Position numbers and translations under genes: made by a program. The notes beneath the pieces are model-generated. The model was not told the DNA's origin and searched no databases. It worked only from the letters and a program-made list of their open reading frames with translations. From positions 4,287,501-4,351,500 of the forward strand of contig NZ_BLIN01000005.1 of the NCBI RefSeq assembly GCF_009811555.1: 64,000 nucleotides of DNA, written 5' to 3'. Shown piece after piece: positions 52,514 through 61,345 of the stretch. The DNA is from Streptomyces caniferus. Lineage in GTDB: Bacteria; Actinomycetota; Actinomycetes; Streptomycetales; Streptomycetaceae. The stretch's first letter is position 1, and each line of letters begins with the position of its first letter.

Positions 52514-54012
52514 CCGACACCATCGCCCCTCCGGTCGCCGCCGCCCGGCTCGTCGACGGCACCACGCCCTCGCTCGGCGGCACCGGCCGCCTCGACGGCC
52601 CGACCCTCGACCGCCGGATACGGACCACCGCACACGCCTTACGACAGCGCGGCCTGCACCCCGGCGACCGGGTCCTGGTGCAGGGCGACAACAGCATCGA
52701 CTACGTCGTCACGCTGCTGGCGCTGATGCAGCTGGACACCTCGCTCATCCCGCTCGACCACCGGCTCTCCACCGCCGACGCCGCCGCGGCCGGCCGCCAG
52801 GCCCACGCCCGCTGGCTGGTCACCGCCGCCGACCGTGCCACCGGCTTCCCCGGCATCCCCGACCGGCGCATCGTCCGCTACCCGCGGCCGGCCGCCGACG
52901 CACCGCCGCCACTGCCCGCCGCGGTCGATCTCGCGCCCTGGTTCCGCCGCCCCGACGCCCTCGTCCTGTGGTCCTCGGGCACCACCGGGCGGCCCAAGGG
53001 CGTCCTCAAGCCAGGCGGGGCCGTCCTCGACAATTCGCTGCGCACCATCCAGGCCATGGGCTACCGGGACGACGACGTCCTCGCGCCCCTGCTGCCCTTC
53101 TCCCACCAGTACGGGCTCTCCGTCATCCTGCTGTGGTGGCTGGCCCGTTGCACCCTGCTGGTCACCCCCTACCAACGGCTCGACGCGGCCGTCGGCCAGG
53201 CGGCGGCCCACGGCGCCACCGCCGTGGACGCCGCCCCGTCCACGTACCACTCGCTCCTGGGCGTGGTGCGCCGCCGCCCGGAGGTACACGCCGGGCTCGC
53301 GGGCGTACGGCTCTGGGGCGTGGGCGGCGCGCCACTGCCCGCACCGCTGGCCGAGAGCTTCCACAGGACGATGGGCCGCCCGCTCCTGGACGGCTACGGC
53401 CTGACGGAACTCGGCAATGTCGCGCTGGCCACCCCCGACGCACCGCACGGCTGCGGGCGTCCGCTGCCCGGCGTACGGCTGCGCGTCATGCGCCCCGACG
53501 GCACCGCTGCCGACCCCGGCGAGCTCGGCGGCATCGAGGTGCGCTCGCCCGGGCTGATGGCCGGCTACCTCCAGGAGGACGGCTCGCTCACGCCGGTGGA
53601 CCCGGACGCCTGGTACCCGACGGCCGACCTGGGCAGCGTCGACGCCGACGGCATCGTGCGCGTGGTGGGCCGCAATCAGGCCGTGCACCGGCTGGGCTTC
53701 ACGCTCTACCCCGAGAGCCTGGAACGCCGCGCCGAGGCCTGTGGCCGGCCGGTGAAGGTACTGGCGGTCGAGGACCAACGACGTGGCAGTGCACTGCACT
53801 TCGTGGTCGCCGATCCCGATGGAGCGGCCCCGCTCACCTGGCGTCGGCGGCTCGCCGAACACCTTGCGGAGTACGAACAGCCCAATGCGGTCCATGTCGT
53901 CGACCACTTCCCGCTCACGGCCAACGGAAAGCCCGACACGCGTGCGCTGCGTGCGGAGCTCGGGCTGGAGCTGGGAGGGGGTCCGGGGACCGGCGCCCCG
54001 GTCGGGGGCTGA
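52510..54012 (+). CDS. Acyl-CoA/ACP synthetase (AMP-dependent ligase)
   Basis: This is a 500-residue ANL-superfamily ligase. The P-loop A3 motif is LWSSGTTGRPKGVLK, A5 YGLTELGN, A7 YPTADLGSVDADG, A8 VVGRNQAVHRLGFTLYPESLE, and the C-terminal catalytic lysine is in LTANGKPDTRALR. LLPFSHQYGLSVILLWW resembles fatty-acid ligases. It probably activates a starter carboxylic acid and loads the ACP or CoA. It starts ATGA-coupled to the dehydratase and closes the enoyl-reductase operon. Confidence 0.87.
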   Translation: MTDTIAPPVAAARLVDGTTPSLGGTGRLDGPTLDRRIRTTAHALRQRGLHPGDRVLVQGDNSIDYVVTLLALMQLDTSLIPLDHRLSTADAAAAGRQAHARWLVTAADRATGFPGIPDRRIVRYPRPAADAPPPLPAAVDLAPWFRRPDALVLWSSGTTGRPKGVLKPGGAVLDNSLRTIQAMGYRDDDVLAPLLPFSHQYGLSVILLWWLARCTLLVTPYQRLDAAVGQAAAHGATAVDAAPSTYHSLLGVVRRRPEVHAGLAGVRLWGVGGAPLPAPLAESFHRTMGRPLLDGYGLTELGNVALATPDAPHGCGRPLPGVRLRVMRPDGTAADPGELGGIEVRSPGLMAGYLQEDGSLTPVDPDAWYPTADLGSVDADGIVRVVGRNQAVHRLGFTLYPESLERRAEACGRPVKVLAVEDQRRGSALHFVVADPDGAAPLTWRRRLAEHLAEYEQPNAVHVVDHFPLTANGKPDTRALRAELGLELGGGPGTGAPVGG

Positions 54013-54049
54013 GCCGGAGAACTCCGGGCGGCTGACGGGTGGTTCAGGT

Positions 54050-54200
54050 CTGTGGTGTCCCGGGGGTCCGGGTGATCCAGATCTGCGGAGATGTCAGGTC
54101 TGTGCAGGTGTCACGTCTGCGGGGGTTCAGTTCTGCGGGGGTTCAGGTCTTCGGTGGTTCCCATCTGGTTTTCACGTCTGGGTACTCACGTCTGCGGGTG
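54050..54200. repeat. Imperfect short repeats (TTCAGGTCTGYGG / TCACGTCTGCGG)
   Basis: Six or more degenerate copies of a ~12-17 bp unit containing TCTGCGG follow the ligase stop. The stretch has no open frame with a ribosome site. It lies just left of a parS-like element, so 54013-54545 is otherwise non-coding. Confidence 0.6.
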
Positions 54201-54202
54201 AG

Positions 54203-54216
54203 GTTTCACGTGGAAC
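54203..54216. other. parS-like site (13/14 match)
   Basis: GTTTCACGTGGAAC differs by one base from the perfect parS palindrome at 59363-59376. It is probably a weaker ParB-binding site. Confidence 0.6.
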
Positions 54217-54545
54217 ATGCCGACTGGTGCTGCCTCGTCGGCATCGGCGTCGCTCTCACCTCGGTGTCGCTTCCTCGTCTGCGTCTGCGTCTGCGTGGGT
54301 GCCTGTGGAGGCACCCGCTTCGGGTGGACCGCATGTGCGTGCCTCCCGTGGACCGGGTCCGCCTGCGGCCGATGCGTCGCGTCGGCACGCTTCCGGTCGT
54401 TTCTCTCTGTTCCGCGCGCTTCCGGTGGAGCACCGCTGTGTGCTCCGGATGGGATGCGTCTCGTCCGGTCTCCTGGACGCGGAGCGGTCACGCGCCGTTG
54501 CGCCCTTCAGGGCCGGTGCCGGCTGCGGAACGACTGCCGCCCGGT

Positions 54546-55091
54546 TCAGACGGCGCGAACGGTGTGCGCATGGCGACGGGCCGCCGGAATCGCCGCGGGG
54601 CGGGCGTCCGCCTCGGCACCGGTGTCCGGTGCGGTGCCGGTGGCCGATGCGGTGTCGACCGGGGTGCTCTCGGCCGGAGCGGCGAGCTCATCGGCCGACC
54701 GCTCGGTGCGGGAGCGAAGGCGGGTGCGCAGACCGGGCGAGGTGCCATGTGCCTCGGCGCTGATGCGCTGCTTGATCGTCGGCGGCAATTCGGGCCGGGC
54801 GAACAGCCTCCGGGCAGGGCCGGCTTGGCAGTACTGCGGTACGGCGCGCGGAGCGGGCACGACAGGGGTTCTTGTCCCCGGCCCGCGGTCCGGTGATGCG
54901 CAGCGCACCTCCTCCGGTGCCTCGGCACGCGGGGCGTCGGTGCCCCCGTTCTCGTTCCCCAGGGTCCGCTCGTACAGTGCGGCGTCCCGGCGTGCGGCCG
55001 AGGCCGCCGCGGAGACACCCAGTGATGCCAGCAGCTTGCCCAGCATGGCAAGGCACACCGCCCAGAACTTCATGACCTTGGTCGCAGCCAT
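54546..55091 (-). CDS. DUF6344-like protein of unknown function
   Basis: This is a 181-residue protein starting MAATKVMKFWAVCLAMLGKL, with one N-terminal hydrophobic segment (to about residue 30) that may anchor it or act as a signal, then a Pro/Ala/Arg-rich, probably disordered part. A cysteine-containing PEEVRCASPDRG stretch follows. GAGGGGCC precedes the ATG. The N terminus resembles Streptomyces DUF6344 proteins; I am not certain of this. Confidence 0.6.
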   Translation of the reverse strand: MAATKVMKFWAVCLAMLGKLLASLGVSAAASAARRDAALYERTLGNENGGTDAPRAEAPEEVRCASPDRGPGTRTPVVPAPRAVPQYCQAGPARRLFARPELPPTIKQRISAEAHGTSPGLRTRLRSRTERSADELAAPAESTPVDTASATGTAPDTGAEADARPAAIPAARRHAHTVRAV

Positions 55092-55430
55092 GGCCCCTCA
55101 CTTTCGGTCAGGATCTCCCCGAGAGATCCGTTGCGTCTGCTTCCGTCGTGCTTCCTCAGTTGCTTCGCTTCAGTTGCGCCGCTTCCGGTGCACCGCTTAG
55201 ATGGCGTCGCTTCTGTTGCGTTTTCTTATGATGAGTACGCAATGGGAGGATTCACGGACCGACGCCCCCGGATCGGCGTTCTTCCGATGAACACCACCCG
55301 TACGCAGTAGCCGCAGCCGTCGAAGGGCAGGCCGGCGGCGGGTCGCAGCCCCGGGTCAACCGATCGGCTGATGCCGTTCCGAGCGGGTCGGGCGATGTGC
55401 CACCGGGTGCGCGGGGCGGATTCTCGGGTT
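55092..55430. other. Intergenic region with degenerate GTTGC/GCTTC repeats
   Basis: Between about 55125 and 55225 the motifs GTTGC and GCTTC recur in irregular order, giving a low-complexity pyrimidine-biased stretch. The gap must hold promoters for the DUF6344-like gene and the ABC exporter. No gene is seen. Confidence 0.4.
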
Positions 55431-56369
55431 ATGGCAATCATCGAAGTCACCGGTCTGCGCAAGGCCTACGGGGGCCGGACCGTGGTCGACGAGGTCTCCT
55501 TCGCCGTACAGGAAGGGGAGATCTTCGGTGTCCTCGGCCCGAACGGCGCCGGCAAGACGACGACCGTCGAGTGCGTCGAGGGCCTCCGCGTCCCGGACGG
55601 CGGGACGGTGCGGGTGGGCGGGCTGGATCCGGTCGCCGACCACGACCGGGTCACCCAGATCCTGGGCTCCCAGCTCCAGGAGAGCGAGCTGCAGGCCAAA
55701 CTCACCGTGCAGGAAGCGCTGGAGCTCTACTCCGCCTGTTATCCGCGCCCGGCCGACTGGCGCCGGCTCGTCGAGCGGCTGAACCTCACCGACCGGCTCT
55801 CCGCCCGCTTCGGCAAGCTCTCCGGCGGCCAGAAGCAGCGGCTGTTCATCGCGCTCGCCCTGATCGGCAATCCGCGGGTGGTGGTGCTCGACGAGCTCAC
55901 CACCGGCCTCGATCCGCGGGCCCGGCGGGACACCTGGCAGCTGATCGAGGAGGTGCGTGCCTCCGGTGTGACGGTGCTGCTGGTCACGCACTTCATGGAG
56001 GAGGCCCAGCGGCTGTGCGACCGGATCGCGGTGATCGACCGCGGCCGGGTCGCCGCGCTGGACACCCCGGCGGGTCTGATCAGCAAGGCCGCGCGGTCCG
56101 TCGTCATCTCCTTCACGCCCTCGGCACCGCTCGACCCGGCCGAGCTGGCGGCGCTGCCGCAGCTCCAGTCGGTGGAGCGGAGCGGCCGGACCGACGGACG
56201 GGGCGCGGCGGGGGCCGCCGGTGAGCGGCTGGTGATCCACGGGACGGACGCCACCGTCGACGCGGTGATCTCCCTGCTGGCCCGGCACCGCATCACCGCC
56301 CGGCAACTGCGGGTCGGCGACGCCACGCTCGACGACGCCTTTCTCGATCTGACCGCACAGGAAGCCTGA
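55431..56369 (+). CDS. ABC transporter ATP-binding protein (DrrA/CcmA-like)
   Basis: This is a 312-residue ATPase: Walker [11 protein letters not shown], signature LSGGQKQRLFIA, Walker B VVVLDELTTGLD (Leu in place of the usual Pro) and H-loop LVTHFMEEAQRLCD. The C-terminal ~90 residues contact the permease. Start is ATG 55431. The permease starts eleven bases after the stop. Downstream genes encode a histidine kinase and response regulator in the same direction, a common arrangement in which the exporter is controlled by, or confers resistance sensed by, the two-component system. Confidence 0.9.
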   Translation: MAIIEVTGLRKAYGGRTVVDEVSFAVQEGEIFGVLGPNGAGKTTTVECVEGLRVPDGGTVRVGGLDPVADHDRVTQILGSQLQESELQAKLTVQEALELYSACYPRPADWRRLVERLNLTDRLSARFGKLSGGQKQRLFIALALIGNPRVVVLDELTTGLDPRARRDTWQLIEEVRASGVTVLLVTHFMEEAQRLCDRIAVIDRGRVAALDTPAGLISKAARSVVISFTPSAPLDPAELAALPQLQSVERSGRTDGRGAAGAAGERLVIHGTDATVDAVISLLARHRITARQLRVGDATLDDAFLDLTAQEA

Positions 56370-56379
56370 GGTGCCCGCC

Positions 56380-57204
56380 ATGTCCGCCACGCCCGCCCCG
56401 TCGCCGTCGGCGTCGACACGCTCGCCGCGGCCCGCCCCGACGCAGGAGGCCCCGCCGAAGGCCCGGGGCGCCTCGCGCGCCGTGCTGAAGACGGAGGCCC
56501 GGCTGTTCCTGCGCGAACCCGGTTCCCTGTTCTGGATCCTGGTCTTCCCGACCCTGCTGCTGGTCATCCTCGGGCTGATCCCCTCCTTCCGGGAGCCCGT
56601 CCCGTCGATGGGCGGTCTGCGGACCATCGACCTGTACGTTCCGGTGGCGCTGCTGCTCGCCTCGATCACCACCGGAATCCAGGTGATGCCCGCGGTGCTG
56701 ACGGGCTATCGGGAGCGCGGCATCCTGCGCCGGATGTCGACGACGCCGGTACGGCCCGCGGCGCTGCTCGGAGCGCAGATCGCCCTGCACGGCACGGCCG
56801 CCGCGGTCTCCATGGCGCTGGCGCTCACCGTCGGCCGGGTCGCCTTCGGCGTGGCGCTGCCCGAGCAGCCCGTCGGCTACGCGCTGGCGCTCGTCCTGAC
56901 CCTGTGCAGCGCCCTCGCCCTGGGCTGCCTGCTCTGTGCGCTCTCCGCGACCACCAAGGCGGCCAATGTGGCCGGCTCGGCGGTGTTCTTCCCGATGATG
57001 TTCGCCGCGGGCGTATGGGCCCCGGTCCAGTCCATGCCGGACACGCTGCAGCAGATCGTCCAACTGCTGCCGTTCGGCGCCGCGTCGCAGGCCCTCGCCC
57101 AGGCCTCGTCCGGCCACTGGCCCGGCTGGTCGCATCTCGCGGTGCCGGCGGCCTGGACCCTCGTCCTCGCCGAAGTCGCCCGGCGTCGCTTCCGCTGGGA
57201 GTGA
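56380..57204 (+). CDS. ABC-2 family permease
   Basis: This is a 274-residue permease. A disordered Pro/Ser start (~35 residues) precedes six helices with family blocks KTEARLFLREPGSLFWILVFPTLLL, GYRERGILRRMSTTPVRP, SATTKAANVAGSAVFFPMMFAAGVWAP and LLPFGAASQALAQA. ATG 56380 is chosen; GTG 56371 is an alternative. It pairs with the preceding ATPase as an exporter of unknown substrate. Confidence 0.88.
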   Translation: MSATPAPSPSASTRSPRPAPTQEAPPKARGASRAVLKTEARLFLREPGSLFWILVFPTLLLVILGLIPSFREPVPSMGGLRTIDLYVPVALLLASITTGIQVMPAVLTGYRERGILRRMSTTPVRPAALLGAQIALHGTAAAVSMALALTVGRVAFGVALPEQPVGYALALVLTLCSALALGCLLCALSATTKAANVAGSAVFFPMMFAAGVWAPVQSMPDTLQQIVQLLPFGAASQALAQASSGHWPGWSHLAVPAAWTLVLAEVARRRFRWE

Positions 57205-57257
57205 GGGTGGCAACCGGAGTCTGGGGGTCCGCACCCGGCCCGGGGGACACTGCCCGC

Positions 57258-58583
57258 ATGGCAAGCGTCGACGGCAAGGACGGGACGGTGGAGCCCGTCG
57301 CCGGCCCCCAGGTGCCGGGCACCTCTCCCGCGCTCACCCAGCGCAGCGCCGCGCAGCAGTCGTGGGAGCGCAACTTCCGTCGGTGGGGCGGCTACCCCCT
57401 GCTCGGCATGGGGGCCCTGACCTCGGCCGCGTCGGCGGACGCGTTGATGCCGGGGCACGAGGTCCAGGTGGCGGGGGCGCTGGTGTCGGTCGCGCTGGCG
57501 CTCCAGGTGTGGTGGAGCCGGTCCGGTCACCGGCTGCCCGCACGGTCGCCGGCCGGGCAGCTCTACTACCTCGTCCGCTTTCTGCTCGCCTTCACGCTGA
57601 CCTGGCTGAACCCCTTCTTCGCGATCTATGCGGTGCTCGGCTACTTCGACGCCCCGCATCTGCTGCCGCCGCGCTTCGTGCACGCGGGGCTGCTGGCCAC
57701 CGCGGTGATCATGGCCGGCTCGCAGTCCGGTGGACTGCCCCCGACGAGCACCGTGAACTGGGTGGCTTTCGGGCTGCTGTACGTCCTCAACGCTCCCCTG
57801 GTGCTGGTCTTCAGCCGGATCGCCGCCCAGGAGGCCGAGCACGCCGCGACCATGGCCGCCACCATCGCCGAACTGGAGCACACCAACCGCCGGCTGGCAC
57901 TGGCGCTGGAGGAGAACGTCGGGCTGCACGCACAACTGCTGGTCCAGGCGCGGGAGGCGGGTATCGCCGATGAGCGCCGCCGGCTGGCCGCGGAGATCCA
58001 TGACACCCTCGCGCAGGGCCTGGCCGGCATCATCACGCAGTTGGAGGCCGCCACCGAGAGCGGCGATCCGGTGGCCGCCCGCGGGCACGCCCGGCGCGCC
58101 GTGGCGCTGGCCCGCGACAGCCTGGGCGAGGCCCGTCGCTCGGTGCACAACCTGGCTCCCGGGGAGCTGGCACACGCCGCGCTGCCGGACGCCCTGCGCA
58201 GGACCGTCGAGGAGTGGTCGGCGGTGGCGGGCGTACGCGCCGAGTTCACCGTCACCGGGACCGCCGAGCCGCTGCACGACGAGGTCGAGGCGACCCTGCT
58301 GCGGATCGCCCAGGAGGGCCTGGCCAACGCCCGTCGGCACGCGGCCGCGTCGCGGGTCGGCGTCACCCTGTCGTACATGGTGGACGAGGTGACGCTGGAC
58401 GTCCGCGACGACGGCCGGGGCTTCGACCCGGCGGCGCTGCCGCCCCGCAAGCACACCGGCGGCTTCGGCCTCGGCGGGATGCGGGCGCGGGCCGAACGGA
58501 TCGCCGGCGCCGTCGGCATCGAGTCCGAACCGGGCCGGGGAACGGCCGTCTCCGCTCGCGTACCGTTGGTCCGCCATGGCTGA
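57258..58583 (+). CDS. NarL-family sensor histidine kinase
   Basis: This is a 441-residue HisKA_3 kinase. About five helices occupy residues 45-190, then a coiled coil (EAEHAATMAATIAELEHTNRRL) and the phosphoacceptor helix with the histidine in RRLAAEIHDTLAQGLAGIITQLE. ATPase motifs are AQEGLANARRHA, VRDDGRGFDP and GFGLGGMRARAERIAG. ATG 57258. It overlaps the response regulator by eight bases. It probably senses a signal linked to the exporter upstream. Confidence 0.88.
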   Translation: MASVDGKDGTVEPVAGPQVPGTSPALTQRSAAQQSWERNFRRWGGYPLLGMGALTSAASADALMPGHEVQVAGALVSVALALQVWWSRSGHRLPARSPAGQLYYLVRFLLAFTLTWLNPFFAIYAVLGYFDAPHLLPPRFVHAGLLATAVIMAGSQSGGLPPTSTVNWVAFGLLYVLNAPLVLVFSRIAAQEAEHAATMAATIAELEHTNRRLALALEENVGLHAQLLVQAREAGIADERRRLAAEIHDTLAQGLAGIITQLEAATESGDPVAARGHARRAVALARDSLGEARRSVHNLAPGELAHAALPDALRRTVEEWSAVAGVRAEFTVTGTAEPLHDEVEATLLRIAQEGLANARRHAAASRVGVTLSYMVDEVTLDVRDDGRGFDPAALPPRKHTGGFGLGGMRARAERIAGAVGIESEPGRGTAVSARVPLVRHG

Positions 58584-59322
58584 GCACACGGAGCACACGG
58601 AGCAATCAGCGCGCACCGAATGGAGCGACGGGGCGGCGCGGACCGAGCAGGCCGAGCGCGCCGACCCGGGGCGCACCGAGCGGATCGGGGGCACCGGCCC
58701 GGCCGTGACCGTCCTGATCGTCGACGACCACCCCGTCGTCCGGGACGGGCTGCGCGGGATGTTCGCCTCCGCCCCCGGCTTCGAGGTGCTGGGCGAGGCC
58801 GGCAACGGCGTCGAGGGCGTGGCACTCGCCGTCCGGCTCGACCCCGATGTGGTCCTGATGGATCTGCGGATGCCGGGCGGCGGCGGGGTCGCCGCCATCA
58901 CCGAGCTGGCGCGCCGGGCACCGCGCTGCAAGGTGCTGGTGCTCACGACGTACGACACCGACTCCGACACCCTCCCGGCGATCGAGGCCGGGGCCACCGG
59001 TTACCTCCTCAAGGACACCCCTCGCGAGGAGCTGTTCACGGCCGTACGTGCGGCGGCCGAGGGGCGTACGGTGCTCTCGCCCGCGGTCGCCTCCCGGCTG
59101 GTCTCCCGGGTCCGGTCACCCGGCAACGAACCGCTCAGCGCCCGCGAACGCGAGGTCCTGGCACTGGTCGCCAAGGGCACCTCGAACCGTGAGATCGCCG
59201 CCTTGCTGTTCATCAGCGAGGCGACGGTCAAGACCCATCTGACGCATATCTACGGCAAGTTGGGTGCGAAGGACCGCGCGGCAGCGGTGGCGCTGGCCTA
59301 CGACCGGGGGATCCTCGGTTAG
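58576..59322 (+). CDS. NarL-family LuxR-type response regulator
   Basis: This is a 248-residue regulator with a ~40-residue Glu/Thr/Arg-rich N-terminal extension (EHTEHTEQSARTEW), then the receiver (VLIVDDHPVVRDG, phosphoacceptor VVLMDLRMP, K in LLKDTPREE) and a LuxR helix-turn-helix (LSAREREVLALVAKGTSNREIAALLFISEATVKTHL). It starts inside the kinase gene and so is coupled to it. A later start could remove the extension. Confidence 0.88.
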   Translation: MAEHTEHTEQSARTEWSDGAARTEQAERADPGRTERIGGTGPAVTVLIVDDHPVVRDGLRGMFASAPGFEVLGEAGNGVEGVALAVRLDPDVVLMDLRMPGGGGVAAITELARRAPRCKVLVLTTYDTDSDTLPAIEAGATGYLLKDTPREELFTAVRAAAEGRTVLSPAVASRLVSRVRSPGNEPLSAREREVLALVAKGTSNREIAALLFISEATVKTHLTHIYGKLGAKDRAAAVALAYDRGILG

Positions 59323-59362
59323 GCGCCGCCCGGGCCACCGTCACGGCCTCCGGCCTGGGGCC

Positions 59363-59376
59363 GTTTCACGTGAAAC
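59363..59376. other. parS centromere site (perfect GTTTCACGTGAAAC)
   Basis: The 14-bp ParB-binding palindrome is exact and sits inside a 22-bp perfect palindrome (59359-59380, GGCC flanks). It lies between convergent genes, as many Streptomyces parS sites do. It suggests, but does not prove, that the window is in the oriC-proximal half of the chromosome. Confidence 0.85.
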
Positions 59377-59424
59377 GGCCGCAGACATCCGCCCGTTGAC
59401 GCATGACGCCCCGGCCGGTCCCCC

Positions 59425-59856
59425 TCAGACCGGGGCCAGCTCCCCCGTGCGCGCCATCTCCGCCATCATGCGCACGGCCTCGGGCTCCGGGGTGCCCGGC
59501 GGGATGATCAGCAGGTCCCAGCGGCCGTGGCCGGGGGAGACCAGGCAGACGGTGTCCGGGCCGGGGCGGCCGGTGGTGCGGCGGAGACGGACGACATGGC
59601 CCTCGACGAGGATGTGCGCGGGGAGCGGGGACCAGGGCGCGCCGTTCACCGTGGCGTGGGTGATCCGGGGCCAGTCGAAGGGCAGCGCGGCCAGCAGCTC
59701 CGGGAGTTCGGCCAGCAGGTCGGCCGAGTGGGGCCACCAGACACCGTCGATGCACCGCACCGTATCGGTGTGCGGAGCGATGGTCAGGCGGGCGACGGGC
59801 GGCGGCGCATGATGCGCGGGCGCGGCGGCGTGGGGAGGGTCCCCGGCGGTGGTCAT
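59425..59856 (-). CDS. DUF5994 family protein
   Basis: This is a 143-residue soluble protein. RLTIAPHTDTVRCIDGVWWPHSADLLAELPELLAALP is the diagnostic block in order, followed by ITHATVNGAPWSPLPAHI and VEGHVVRLRR, as in actinobacterial DUF5994 proteins. No catalytic motif is known. AGGAGCACCGT precedes the ATG, which overlaps the desaturase stop (ATGA), so it is the last gene of a coupled operon. Confidence 0.82.
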   Translation of the reverse strand: MTTAGDPPHAAAPAHHAPPPVARLTIAPHTDTVRCIDGVWWPHSADLLAELPELLAALPFDWPRITHATVNGAPWSPLPAHILVEGHVVRLRRTTGRPGPDTVCLVSPGHGRWDLLIIPPGTPEPEAVRMMAEMARTGELAPV

Positions 59857-60839
59857 ACGGTGCTCCTGAGGCGGCGGTCCGCCACCCGTGCGGGATCGGG
59901 CCAGCGCACGTCCCGGACCCAGCCGAGGCGTTCGAAGAGCCGGATGACGGCGGCGGACACATCGAGCTGACCGCGGTCGACGCCGTGCCGGGCACAGGTG
60001 GGGTCGGCATGGTGCAGGTTGTGCCAGCTCTCGCCGAACGAGAGCAGGGCCAGGGGCCACAGGTTCGTCGCCCGGTCGTGGCGCCGGGTGCGGAACGGCC
60101 GCTCACCGATGACATGGCAGAGCGAATTGACGCTCCAGGTGACGTGGTGCAGCAGCGCGATCCGGATGAACCCCGCCCACAACAGGGCGGTCAGCCCGGT
60201 GACCCAGGAGCCGCCAAGCGCCCAGCCCAGCGCGAACGGCAGGCCGAGGGTGAGCAGACACAGCGCGGGGAACGCCCGGTCGACCGCGCGGATCCTGGGG
60301 TCGGCGAGCAGATCGGGCGCGAAGCGGCGGTGCGAGGTGGGGTCGTTGCCGAACAGCCAGCCGATGTGCGAGTACACCAGTCCGCGCAGCTGACCGCGCA
60401 GGCTGGTCCCGTAGCGATAGGGGGAGTGCGGATCGCCGGGCCGGTCGGTGTAGGCGTGGTGGCGTCGGTGGGTGGCGACCCAGTCGATGACATCGCCCTG
60501 GAAGCTGAGCGAGCCCGCTACGGCGAGTGCGACGCGCAGTGCGGGCGCGGCGGTGTAGCTGCCGTGGGTGAGGCCGCGGTGGAATCCGACGGTGACGCCC
60601 AGGCCGCTGATGACGTAGAAGACGACCAGCAGCACGAGGTCGGTGAGGTGGACGACGCTGCCCCACAGGAGCGGGATGGCGACGGCGAGGCCGACGAACG
60701 GGGCGATGACGATGAGGGCGGTCACCGTGACGTACATCCGGCGGCCGGGGGTCGGCGGGGGCTCGTCGACGCTGTCGGGGAACGGTGAGGTCCCGTCGTA
60801 GTCCTGGGCCGACGGGCCGCCTCGCGCGGTGGACGTCAC
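59853..60839 (-). CDS. Acyl-CoA/acyl-lipid delta-9-type fatty-acid desaturase
   Basis: This is a 328-residue membrane di-iron desaturase with the three histidine boxes GFHRGLTHGS, THRRHHAY and ESWHNLHHAD, and hydrophobic pairs at about 45-95 and 195-240. It should insert a cis double bond in membrane fatty acids using electrons from an external donor. The GTG start at 60839 overlaps the stop of the small membrane-protein gene (GTGA). Its stop overlaps the DUF5994 start, so three genes form one compact operon. Confidence 0.88.
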   Translation of the reverse strand: MTSTARGGPSAQDYDGTSPFPDSVDEPPPTPGRRMYVTVTALIVIAPFVGLAVAIPLLWGSVVHLTDLVLLVVFYVISGLGVTVGFHRGLTHGSYTAAPALRVALAVAGSLSFQGDVIDWVATHRRHHAYTDRPGDPHSPYRYGTSLRGQLRGLVYSHIGWLFGNDPTSHRRFAPDLLADPRIRAVDRAFPALCLLTLGLPFALGWALGGSWVTGLTALLWAGFIRIALLHHVTWSVNSLCHVIGERPFRTRRHDRATNLWPLALLSFGESWHNLHHADPTCARHGVDRGQLDVSAAVIRLFERLGWVRDVRWPDPARVADRRLRSTV

Positions 60840-61075
60840 GGCTCGCCACCCGCCTTGTCCGACGGCGTCGGCGGTCCGGCCACCGGCGGCCCGCGGTGGG
60901 CGTCGTCCTGCGGCCGCTTGCGCTTCCGCAGGCGTATCGACTGCTTCCAGTCCGCGTACCGGTGGCTGGCCATCCGTCCGGCTCCCTGGGCATTGACCCG
61001 GGCGATGAACAGCGCGCCCAGGGCGACCAGCGCCAGCAGCACGACCACGGTCCACAGAGTCTGCACGGTGCTCAC
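60836..61075 (-). CDS. Small single-helix membrane protein
   Basis: This is a 79-residue protein with an N-terminal helix (VQTLWTVVVLLALVALGALFIARV) and a basic cytoplasmic tail (DWKQSIRLRKRKRPQDD). GTG 61075 is used with only a modest ribosome site. It is the first gene of the desaturase operon and could be a small partner subunit; no family is recognised. Confidence 0.62.
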   Translation of the reverse strand: MSTVQTLWTVVVLLALVALGALFIARVNAQGAGRMASHRYADWKQSIRLRKRKRPQDDAHRGPPVAGPPTPSDKAGGEP

Positions 61076-61345
61076 CTCACCGAATACGCGGCATCCCTCG
61101 GTTTCCCCGGGCATCCGTCGGTGTTCCGGTGCTTCCAAGGTAACCCGCGGGCGCCCGGTACCTCCCGTTATGGGCGGTGGTGAGCGAAGGGCGCGACCGG
61201 GCGGCGGGGCCGGACGGCGACCCGGCGGTGCCCCGGCGCGGGCGGCCCTCGCCGGGACCGGTCCGCGGGGCCGGGACGCACCCACGCCCTGCCCCCACAG
61301 CCCGGGGCCTTCCCCTCGAACATTGGCGCCTCGGACGCCGACGCC

